DNA of 5,382 nt from Oligoflexaceae bacterium. GTDB taxonomy: Bacteria > Bdellovibrionota_B > Oligoflexia > Oligoflexales > Oligoflexaceae. The notes beneath the pieces are model-generated. The model was not told the origin of the DNA, did no database searches, and saw only the letters and a program-made list of their open reading frames with translations. The stretch covers positions 1 to 5,382 of the forward strand of contig CANJJY010000316.1 of the NCBI GenBank assembly GCA_947474445.1, in the 5' to 3' direction. The translations under genes and the position numbers were made by a program. This document shows, in pieces, positions 1 to 5,106 of this stretch; positions within the stretch are counted from its first letter, which is position 1, and every line of letters begins with the position of its first letter.

Positions 1-37
1 GGGACGCTCGTTTGGCGAACAGAGCTTCAAAATCCAT
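1..37 (-). CDS. Possible 5' end of a gene leaving the window, product unknown
   Basis: On the minus strand an ATG at 37-35 opens a frame that stays open to the window edge and reads MDFEALFAKRAS. An AAAAGG ribosome-binding sequence (minus strand, plus positions 45-50) sits 7 bases upstream, which is good spacing, and the upstream DNA is AT-rich as expected of a leader. Only twelve codons are visible, so no family can be assigned. The call rests on the start context alone. A chance ATG near the edge is the main alternative. Confidence 0.4.
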   Translation of the reverse strand, partial: MDFEALFAKRAS

Positions 38-75
38 AGCAACGCCTTTTATTTTTTCTAAGCCTAAATCTATTC

Positions 76-90
76 CAGACAGCTTGTCTG
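76..90. promoter_or_regulatory. Short inverted repeat upstream of the left-edge gene
   Basis: CAGACA and TGTCTG form perfect 6-base arms around a GCT loop. The repeat lies about 40 bases upstream of the putative minus-strand start at 37, where an operator or a leader hairpin could sit. No T-run follows on either strand, so it is not a simple terminator. A palindrome this short can arise by chance. Confidence 0.2.
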
Positions 91-251
91 ATCTCAGCTT
101 GAGCGGATTTCAGGGATCACAAAACGGGTGCGGATTCGGCTCACGTACTCTCGAGATTCGACTCCGCTAAGAATCTAATAAGCTTAGCAAAGAACTGTTT
201 TTTCCGGCAGGCATTAAAGTACTTTTCTCAAAAATTACAAATATTTTCGCC

Positions 252-280
252 TTGCACTGCCTGAAACCTTCCCCTAAGAT
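252..280 (+). promoter_or_regulatory. Weak sigma-70-like promoter candidate for the Cys-rich small gene
   Basis: TTGCAC (252-257) and TAAGAT (275-280) are separated by exactly 17 bases. They match the -35 consensus at 3 of 6 positions and the -10 consensus at 4 of 6. The DNA just upstream is AT-rich. A transcript from here would have a leader of about 120 bases before the preferred start at 406. This is the best candidate I can see in the region, but it is weak. Confidence 0.25.
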
Positions 281-390
281 GAGCGTAACCCCATGAAAAA
301 AGAGATGGTTGACGTCAGAGACCACCGAGCTCAAGGCCAAGCGCAAGCTGAGCCTGAACGCGTGTGACTTGCGCGTCGCCTGCATTGCAA

Positions 391-397
391 AGAAAGG
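391..397 (+). promoter_or_regulatory. Ribosome-binding site that favours the start at 406
   Basis: AGAAAGG lies 8 bases before ATG 406. The in-frame GTG at 364, which would add 14 residues, has no comparable site upstream. This is the reason for choosing 406 as the start. Confidence 0.45.
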
Positions 398-405
398 TTG
401 CTCTG

Positions 406-774
406 ATGCTGTGCAAGCGTTGTCCTCACCTCGTTCGTCACGGTCAGTACATTCAAGAGACCAAGAGCATAGAGTTTAAAAGCCTCTGTGGTTTGGTCAT
501 GAAGAAGCATCTCGCTCTTGAGCAGCCACCGGAAGATCTTAAGGCCAAGGGCCCTAAGAAACTGGTCAAGAAGCCAAGTAAAAAAGGGGAAGCAGAACCG
601 AACATGGAATGTGTGAACTATCCGTTTCCAGCCGTTTTCGATTACATCGATTGCTCAGTTTATCAGGAAACCTTCAAGTCGACGACGCGGAAGAACGACG
701 TCATCCCGACTAAGGACTTCCAATACTCAGACGTTCTGTCAGGTAGTTCGATCACGGATATGGAACTGCTCTAG
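406..774 (+). CDS. Small Cys-containing protein of unknown function, possibly metal-binding
   Basis: I do not recognise this 122-residue protein. It begins MLCKRCPHLVRHGQYIQ, a CxxC pair at residues 3 and 6, followed by FKSLCGL with Cys28. A Lys/Pro-rich charged stretch (residues 45-65) looks like a flexible linker. The second half carries Cys69 (MECVNYPFP) and Cys83 (YIDCSVYQETF), and the tail is polar and acidic, ending DMELL. Cys3, 6, 28, 69 and 83 with nearby His8 and His12 could bind zinc or an iron-sulfur cluster; that is inference from spacing. There is no signal peptide or membrane segment, so it is probably cytoplasmic. The start at ATG 406 is preferred because of AGAAAGG 8 bases upstream; GTG 364 is the longer alternative. 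It is transcribed alone and converges on secDF. Confidence 0.65.
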   Translation: MLCKRCPHLVRHGQYIQETKSIEFKSLCGLVMKKHLALEQPPEDLKAKGPKKLVKKPSKKGEAEPNMECVNYPFPAVFDYIDCSVYQETFKSTTRKNDVIPTKDFQYSDVLSGSSITDMELL

Positions 775-863
775 AAATCGCGTGACCTCACAGGCACGCA
801 GATCCCTCGTCTTTGCTTTGCAACCTTGTTCGAGCCTCAAGACACAAACTTTCTTTGCTGTTT

Positions 864-899
864 TGCCTTGGCAGTCGCTGCGAGCGAACTGCCGAGGCA
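864..899. terminator. Long hairpin between convergent genes, likely terminator for one or both
   Basis: TGCCTTGGCAGTCGCT (864-879) pairs with the segment 883-899 across a GCG loop. The 16-base stem has one bulged A and one imperfect pair. It lies between the small gene ending at 774 and secDF, whose stop is at 926-928, so it is placed to end transcription from both sides. Neither flank has a strong T-run in the direction of transcription (plus side reads GACTTATT), so it is not a textbook intrinsic terminator. Confidence 0.5.
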
Positions 900-925
900 G
901 ACTTATTCCCTGAGCCAGCTCTAGC

Positions 926-3640
926 CTAAGCCTTAGCTGGGACAGCAGCTTTCTTCTTGCGCCATTCTTCTGACCATAAGACGAACGAGGTTGCCAGGAA
1001 AGTCGAGGTAATCGTCGCGGAGATGATGCCTAAGACCATGGCGATCGCGAAGTTCAGAATCTGCGAGGTCCCGAATACCAGGATGCCGAGCAAGGAGATC
1101 ATCGAAGCGATCGAGGTGTTGATTGAACGAGCCAAGGTCTCATTGAGTGCGACGTTGATGTTCTCGTACAAGCTGCGACGCGGTGCGGCCACGATGTTTT
1201 CCCTGATCCTATCGTAGATGACGATGACGTCGTTCACCGAGTAACCGACAACGGTCAACACCCCTGCGACGGCCGTGAGGTCAAAGGATCGCTGGAAGAA
1301 GAGGTAAAAAGCCAAAACACTGAAAACATCTTGCACCATCTTCGCCATGGCTCCTGGTGTGAAGCGCATATCGAAGCGGAGACCGACGTAGATCAAGATG
1401 CCGAGCACAGCCCAGACGATCGATAGAATACCCTGCTTCCGCAGCTCCTTGCCGATCGCTGGTCCAACGTATTCGACACGCTGAACATCGGGCCCGAATT
1501 CCTGTAGGTTTTTGACGACAGTAGCGCGAATGGAATTGGCCTGCTCGCTTTTCTCGGCTGCTGTCGCCGTAGCGAGACTGCTGCCTTCGAAGCGGACCAG
1601 ATAATGCTCACCTTTTTCACCGACTGCTTGAAGCGAAGGATCGTCGATGCCCGCTTTCTGAAGAGTCGCGCGGAGCTGAGCGGGATCCAGGCTCTTGGCA
1701 AAGGTGACTTCCATTTCGGTTCCACCGGCGAAGTCAACCGACCAGTTAAAGCCTTTCGTAGCGCTCAGTACGACCACGGCTACGATCAGGGCAGCACCGA
1801 CACCGGTCACGAGCTTTCCGTACTTGAGAAAGTCAAAGCTACTGTGACCCTTGGCCTGCGCCTTCTCAACGTTCGACCAGCCCAACCATTTTTTAACGTC
1901 GCCTTCTGTTTTGGCGTTAGAAAGCACGAGAGAAAAGAGCATGCGCGTGACGGACAAGGCGGTAAACAGCGAGACGAGGAGACCGAGGATTAGGGAGATC
2001 GAGAAACCTTTGACCGGACCCGACGAGCTCGTTTCAAGGAGGACGAAAGCCGCAATCAAGGTCGTAATGTTCGCATCGACGATCGTCCAGAACACCTTGG
2101 CAAAACCGTTCTCAAGAGCCTTGAGGGGTGCTCGCCCCGCTGCAAGTTCATCGATGATCCTCTCGTTGATGAGGATGTTTGCATCGACCGCCATACCTAG
2201 GGTCAGAATAAAGCCCGCAAAACCCGGCAGTGTCAGCGCAAAGCCAAAACTAGCCATGAGCGCCAGGAGAAGAATACCGTTGAGGAGCAGGGCGACGCAG
2301 GAAAGGAGGCCCGGACGTTTGTAGTACCAAGTGATGAAGACTAAAACGCTGATCAGCCCGACCATGACGGAGAGGACACCTTGATTGGCCAACTCTGGTC
2401 CCAGTGTTGCACCGACCTGACGTTCTTCAAGAATAGTGATAGGCGCCGGCAAAGCACCTGATCGAAGAATCAAGGCCAACTGCTGCGCATCTTTTTCGAT
2501 TTCTTGACGGGGTTTGTCCGAGCCGAGAGTGATCTGCGCCGTACCCCCGCCGATCTGGGTTTGAATGACAGGATCGGATACCACAACATCGTCGAGTACA
2601 ATGGCCATCCGCTTGCCAATATTGGCACCCGTGACGTCCCCAAAGCGCTTGCCGCCTGTGGCTGTGAATTTCATAGAAACGACGGGCCGCTGATCCATCG
2701 ACTGGGAATCGTAGGTAACATCGGCATTATCCACATCTTCACCGGACAGTTCTGTCGCAGCGCGTAGAACCTGACCGATGTAACGAGTCTTCTTGCCACC
2801 TGCAATCAGGTTTTCCTCAAACAGAAGTTCGCGGCCTTCTGGAATCAATCCTTTGGTCAGCTCGAGGATCGCGGCTTTGTCTTCCGAGACCAGAGCACTC
2901 GCTCCCTGATTGCCGCGGCGTTCGAGCGATACGGTCGGGGGCAGTTTACCCGCGAGGGCATCGAATCCCCTGAACTCTTCATCGATCATTTTGAATTTCA
3001 ACTGAGCGGTTCGGCCGAGAAGTTCGCGGGCCTTCTCTGGATCTTTAAATCCGGGTAATTGGACCATGATCGATTTGTCAGCTCGGCGATTGATCGATGG
3101 TTCTGACACGCCCCACTTGTCGATCCTGCTGCGGACGACGCGCTCGGCCTGCTCGAGAGAAGCTTCGCGGATCCGCGAGATCACGGTGTCCTTGAATTTA
3201 AAATCGAGAGTTTGTCCCTCGCTCTTCACGCGTTCGAGATCAGCATGTTCCTTAGACAATTCTTCGCGAAAAGTCGCCGGGTCGATGCCGGGTTCTAGAG
3301 TGATGCGAAGCGTCTGCTGTCCTTTTTGCGCATAAGCTTCTTTGACTTTTTTTGTCGACTGGTTGGCCCAACGACTGATCTCGGTGCCTAGTCGTCCGAG
3401 CTTGTTGTCAACGGCCGCTTCAGTATCGACGCCGAGAACGAGTTGAACGCCCCCTTGCAAATCCAAACCGAGCTTAATGTGTTTTTTTGGCAGCCATGAT
3501 GGAATCGCCTTCTCAAGCGCCGCTTGATCGTTGCGCGTATCCTTCGGCATCGAAAAGTAGATAATCGTGGGGGAGATATAATAGAGGGCTCCCAAGGTCA
3601 GTAACAGGACTAGGATCGCGCGCGTTCGCAGGGACTTCAT
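926..3640 (-). CDS. secDF: Fused protein translocase subunit SecDF
   Basis: This 904-residue inner-membrane protein joins SecD and SecF, the RND-type accessory motor that uses the proton gradient to pull secreted proteins through SecYEG after SecA has pushed them. An N-terminal membrane segment (about 9-29) is followed by LGLDLQGG (57-64), the SecD signature, and a large periplasmic P1 domain. Five membrane segments follow at about 419-575, including GMAVDANILINERI with Asp486. A cytoplasmic linker (about 576-607) leads to the SecF half: a membrane segment, VDFAGG (635-640), a small periplasmic domain, and five more segments with GYSVND (799-804) and LNETLARSI (832-840). Asp486, Asp804 and Arg838 match the proton-path residues known in Thermus SecDF. 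The start at 3640 is preferred over ATG 3655 (five residues longer) because GGAG lies 9 bases upstream. No yajC is adjacent; the gene appears to stand alone and is divergent from the oxidoreductase. Confidence 0.97.
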   Translation of the reverse strand: MKSLRTRAILVLLLTLGALYYISPTIIYFSMPKDTRNDQAALEKAIPSWLPKKHIKLGLDLQGGVQLVLGVDTEAAVDNKLGRLGTEISRWANQSTKKVKEAYAQKGQQTLRITLEPGIDPATFREELSKEHADLERVKSEGQTLDFKFKDTVISRIREASLEQAERVVRSRIDKWGVSEPSINRRADKSIMVQLPGFKDPEKARELLGRTAQLKFKMIDEEFRGFDALAGKLPPTVSLERRGNQGASALVSEDKAAILELTKGLIPEGRELLFEENLIAGGKKTRYIGQVLRAATELSGEDVDNADVTYDSQSMDQRPVVSMKFTATGGKRFGDVTGANIGKRMAIVLDDVVVSDPVIQTQIGGGTAQITLGSDKPRQEIEKDAQQLALILRSGALPAPITILEERQVGATLGPELANQGVLSVMVGLISVLVFITWYYKRPGLLSCVALLLNGILLLALMASFGFALTLPGFAGFILTLGMAVDANILINERIIDELAAGRAPLKALENGFAKVFWTIVDANITTLIAAFVLLETSSSGPVKGFSISLILGLLVSLFTALSVTRMLFSLVLSNAKTEGDVKKWLGWSNVEKAQAKGHSSFDFLKYGKLVTGVGAALIVAVVVLSATKGFNWSVDFAGGTEMEVTFAKSLDPAQLRATLQKAGIDDPSLQAVGEKGEHYLVRFEGSSLATATAAEKSEQANSIRATVVKNLQEFGPDVQRVEYVGPAIGKELRKQGILSIVWAVLGILIYVGLRFDMRFTPGAMAKMVQDVFSVLAFYLFFQRSFDLTAVAGVLTVVGYSVNDVIVIYDRIRENIVAAPRRSLYENINVALNETLARSINTSIASMISLLGILVFGTSQILNFAIAMVLGIISATITSTFLATSFVLWSEEWRKKKAAVPAKA

Positions 3641-3644
3641 GAGG

Positions 3645-3653
3645 CCTCGCTCC
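3645..3653 (-). promoter_or_regulatory. Ribosome-binding site that decides the secDF start
   Basis: Read on the minus strand, GGAGCGAGG precedes ATG 3640. GGAG is 9 bases from the start, which is ideal; the following GAGG is 4 bases away. The upstream in-frame ATG at 3655 overlaps this site and has no purine-rich sequence before it. The resulting N-terminus, MKSLRTR followed directly by a hydrophobic segment, is typical of SecD. Confidence 0.6.
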
Positions 3654-3672
3654 ATGGCAACATATTAACCAA

Positions 3673-3719
3673 GGTCACCGCTACGGGTGACCGTTACAGA
3701 TACCTTGACTCGTTTCAAG
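3673..3719 (-). promoter_or_regulatory. Two adjacent inverted repeats in the secDF leader or promoter
   Basis: GGTCACC (3673-3679) and GGTGACC (3686-3692) are perfect 7-base arms around a 6-base spacer. CTTGA (3704-3708) and TCAAG (3715-3719) are 5-base arms around another 6-base spacer. The first is 32 bases upstream of the secDF start, so it could be an operator or a leader hairpin near the ribosome-binding site. No T-run follows, so attenuation by an intrinsic terminator is unlikely. The longer repeat is the better supported of the two. Confidence 0.35.
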
Positions 3720-3909
3720 TGTCAGCCGATTTTTTAGAGTCGGAGGCTGAGGTGGGACCTTGGCCCGGCCGCATTCCTCCGCTTCTTTCGCTCTGTTCAC
3801 TGCCCTTCAGTCTGTCAAAGCAGAGGGGGAATGTCCACGGACAATAGCATAAAGTGCGCCCGTCGCTTAGGCTGATCCCGGAATTTTTCGGCCTCTTTAT
3901 CGCCTCGTC

Positions 3910-3963
3910 GCGCCTTTTTTTTGGAGGCTTTTGTAGCGATGAAAACCTCATTTCAAAAGGCGC
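3910..3963. repeat. Nested fold-back sequence in the divergent intergenic region
   Basis: Outer arms GCGCCTTTT (3910-3918) and AAAAGGCGC (3955-3963) are a perfect 9-base inverted repeat. Inside them GAGG-C-TTTT (3924-3932) and AAAACCTC (3942-3949) form a second stem with one bulged C around a 9-base loop. The whole could form a 54-base hairpin or cruciform. It lies about 30 bases upstream of the plus-strand promoter candidate. There is no T-run beyond the second outer arm on either strand, so it is not a standard terminator. Confidence 0.45.
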
Positions 3964-3993
3964 AAACTCCTTTCAAGGCGAGGGCCAGTCTGC

Positions 3994-4022
3994 TTGCTCC
4001 CGACCCGCTCTTCAGCTATAGT
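3994..4022 (+). promoter_or_regulatory. Sigma-70-type promoter for the oxidoreductase gene
   Basis: TTGCTC (3994-3999) and TATAGT (4017-4022) are separated by exactly 17 bases. The -10 matches the TATAAT consensus at 5 of 6 positions and the -35 starts with the conserved TTG. Transcription would begin near 4029, giving a leader of about 35 bases before ATG 4064. Confidence 0.5.
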
Positions 4023-4045
4023 CCAGCCGCGCAAATAAACCGCCT

Positions 4046-4054
4046 GAGAAGGGA
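4046..4054 (+). promoter_or_regulatory. Ribosome-binding site favouring the oxidoreductase start at 4064
   Basis: GAGAAGGGA ends 9 bases before ATG 4064. The competing in-frame ATG at 4103 has AAGGA only about 3 bases upstream, which is too close to be efficient. Confidence 0.5.
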
Positions 4055-4063
4055 TAGCCACGC

Positions 4064-4837
4064 ATGCAAGAGCTCGCACCGCCGCGGCGTAAAAAAGGAT
4101 GGATGAACCTCAAGGTGACTCGCGTCGTCGATGAAACCTGGGACACGAAGACACTTTATTTCGAAGATGCGGACGAGGGATCCTGTCCCTTTGACTATAT
4201 TGCGGGTCAGTATTTGACCTTTCGCTTCGATGATATCAGCGAGCGCGCCGTCGCCCGCTCTTATACGATGTCGAGTTCACCCCGGCAAAAAGGTTTCGCT
4301 GCTGTCACTGTCAAACGAGTTCCCCAAGGCCTGGTCAGCAATCACCTCTGTGACAAGGTCACTGTCGGACATGTGATCAAAGCACGTGGGCCTATCGGCA
4401 AGTTCGTGTTTGATCCGCTCCTGTCGCGTCCTCATCTCATCATGCTGGGCGCTGGCAGCGGAGTCACACCCTTCATTAGTATAATGCGCGAGTATGTCGA
4501 TCGCTTAGGTCAAGAGGGAGCGCCGCGGCAAATGACTTTGCTCGTGGCCTACCGTTCGCGGGAAGATCTGATCTGCTGGTCCGAGCTCGAGGCTTGGAGC
4601 CGCGTTCCGGGCGTGCGGATCGTTTGTACGCTGACGCGTGAAAAAGTTGAAGGGTCGACCTTTAAGTTCGGACGACCTGACGAGGCGATGTTTGAAGAGG
4701 TGTTTGCGGGGACTTATGAGGATGCTACGTTTATGACGTGCGGGCCGGATGCTATGATGCATTCTTTGGTGGCCTTTGTTACTCAAAAAGGCGTCCCGAA
4801 AGACCACGCCCAACTAGAATCCTTCGGCAACGGCTAG
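4064..4837 (+). CDS. FAD/NAD(P)H-binding oxidoreductase, ferredoxin reductase family, without a 2Fe-2S domain
   Basis: This 257-residue protein moves electrons between NAD(P)H and a partner through bound FAD. The FAD half contains AGQYLTF (47-53), the RSYTMS flavin motif (65-70), VTVKRVPQGLVSNHL (81-95) and GPIGKF (109-114). The nucleotide half has GAGSGVTPF (129-137), a loop with YRSREDL (163-169) and TCGPDAMM (225-232). In the reductases of multicomponent oxygenases and of the hybrid cluster protein, a plant-type ferredoxin domain follows the ESFG-like segment; here the protein ends right after it (ESFGNG, then TAG TAG), so the electron acceptor must be separate. Partner and NADH/NADPH preference cannot be read from sequence. 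No signal peptide is present. The alternative start at ATG 4103 would drop a short basic tail and begin close to the conserved domain. It has its own promoter candidate and converges on the MscS gene. Confidence 0.9.
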   Translation: MQELAPPRRKKGWMNLKVTRVVDETWDTKTLYFEDADEGSCPFDYIAGQYLTFRFDDISERAVARSYTMSSSPRQKGFAAVTVKRVPQGLVSNHLCDKVTVGHVIKARGPIGKFVFDPLLSRPHLIMLGAGSGVTPFISIMREYVDRLGQEGAPRQMTLLVAYRSREDLICWSELEAWSRVPGVRIVCTLTREKVEGSTFKFGRPDEAMFEEVFAGTYEDATFMTCGPDAMMHSLVAFVTQKGVPKDHAQLESFGNG

Positions 4838-4960
4838 TAGAGGCTGCGGTAAAGCGGCGATATCTTCGTTGCTTGGCGGGAAAAAATCCTCATCGACTTA
4901 AGTCGACTCCGGTTTTTTCCCTTCGCGCGCCTTGATCTCACCACTTTCCCACAGCCTCTA
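4838..4960. repeat. 123-bp imperfect palindrome (fold-back element) between convergent genes
   Basis: The left half, read forwards from 4838, resembles the right half read on the opposite strand from 4960. The outer 27 bases match at 22 positions, beginning with nine identical bases (TAGAGGCTG). A less conserved segment follows, then GGGAAAAAA in both arms with a one-base offset, and the centre is the perfect palindrome TCGACTTAAGTCGA (4893-4906). The element starts directly after the oxidoreductase stop codon. It is far longer than a terminator needs, suggesting a mobile fold-back/MITE-like or dispersed intergenic repeat; with one copy in view that remains inference. It encodes nothing I can recognise. 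Confidence 0.8.
4878..4921. terminator. Bidirectional intrinsic terminator inside the fold-back element
   Basis: GGGAAAAAA (4878-4886) faces TTTTTTCCC (4913-4921) around a central TCGAC-TTAA-GTCGA hairpin. Each strand therefore presents a hairpin followed by six T residues, the arrangement expected of a terminator shared by two convergent genes: the oxidoreductase gene on the plus strand (stop at 4837) and the MscS gene on the minus strand (stop at 5095). Confidence 0.65.
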
Positions 4961-5104
4961 CACATACGGCTGTGACGGTTGAAGGCGGGGATCGGGGGAA
5001 GAGCTTTGTCGACTTTGTCGACTCTGCTCTTTTTGGGAGCTTTGTCGACTTTGTCGACTCTGCTCTTTTTGGGGGCTTTTTCGACTTTGTCTCTTCATTT
5101 TTTT
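4958..5104 (-). other. Possible -1 frameshift extension of the MscS protein
   Basis: The channel gene ends CCA AAA AAA CCA AAA AAA TGA. Each A AAA AAA is a classic slippery heptamer in frame, and the second (5104-5098) directly precedes the stop. A -1 slip, or one extra A in the transcript, opens 46 more codons (5098-4961). They run through the 36-bp repeats as 12-residue units reading QKEQSRQSR plus flanking residues, and end in PSQPYV at TAG 4960-4958. The product would be a Gln/Ser/Arg-rich basic tail. The repeat unit is a multiple of three with no stop in this frame, so openness alone is weak evidence; an old frameshift mutation is equally possible. Confidence 0.3.
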
Positions 5105-5106
5105 GG
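5001..5106. repeat. 36-bp tandem repeat, two identical copies and one degenerate copy
   Basis: Positions 5001-5036 and 5037-5072 are identical over all 36 bases. A third copy beginning at 5073 keeps CGACTTTGTC but has diverged and lost about two bases. Each unit contains the 9-base subrepeat TTTGTCGAC twice, so GTCGAC palindromes recur through the array. The MscS stop codon (5097-5095) lies inside the third copy, so the array is the 3' untranslated region of that gene unless the frame shifts. There are no spacers, so this is not a CRISPR array. Identical neighbours suggest recent duplication or slippage. Confidence 0.85.

Larger units (their letters stand above)
38..405. other. Divergent non-coding region between the left-edge gene and the Cys-rich small gene
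   Basis: No convincing gene lies here. The first half is AT-rich and contains a small inverted repeat (76-90). Around 252-280 there is a weak promoter-like pair for the plus strand. A minus-strand frame at 167-385 is open but lacks a convincing ribosome-binding site, and its composition looks random. Two short plus-strand frames, starting at ATG 293 (24 codons, ending at 367) and at TTG 309 (56 codons, ending at 479), run into the next gene; the second is discussed as a finding. Confidence 0.5.
3656..4063. other. Divergent intergenic region between secDF and the oxidoreductase gene
   Basis: About 400 bases must hold the promoters of both divergent genes. Visible elements are two inverted repeats close to secDF (3673-3692 and 3704-3719), a TGTCC-AC-GGACA palindrome (3832-3843), a nested fold-back (3910-3963) and a good plus-strand promoter (3994-4022). 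A minus-strand TTGACA (3818-3813) has no -10 at proper spacing. I could not identify a convincing secDF promoter. A minus-strand frame at 3715-3951 and a plus-strand frame at 3921-4106 are open but read like chance frames. Confidence 0.6.

Noticed and set aside
167..385. 72-codon minus-strand frame
   Set aside because: No convincing ribosome-binding site, random-looking composition, and it overlaps the leader of the plus-strand gene.
957..3335. Several open frames antisense to or overlapping secDF
   Set aside because: They are shadows of the long, clearly coding secDF frame and show no recognisable motifs.
3796..3818. Minus-strand TTGACA as the secDF promoter
   Set aside because: The hexamer is perfect, but the sequence at 16-18 bases spacing (around CAGAGC) is not a -10 element.
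3715..3951. 78-codon minus-strand frame upstream of secDF, considered as a possible YajC
   Set aside because: It has no hydrophobic segment or YajC-like sequence and is rich in Ser, Lys and Arg like a chance frame.
4505..4813. 102-codon minus-strand frame inside the oxidoreductase gene
   Set aside because: It lies antisense to a gene with clear FAD and NAD(P)H motifs and has no supporting features.
4838..4960. Integron attC site, because of the size and imperfect palindrome
   Set aside because: The ends lack the GTTRRRY and RYYYAAC core sites, and no cassette-like gene arrangement or integrase is visible.
5001..5106. CRISPR array, because the repeat unit is 36 bp
   Set aside because: The units are directly adjacent with no spacers, and there are no cas genes in view.
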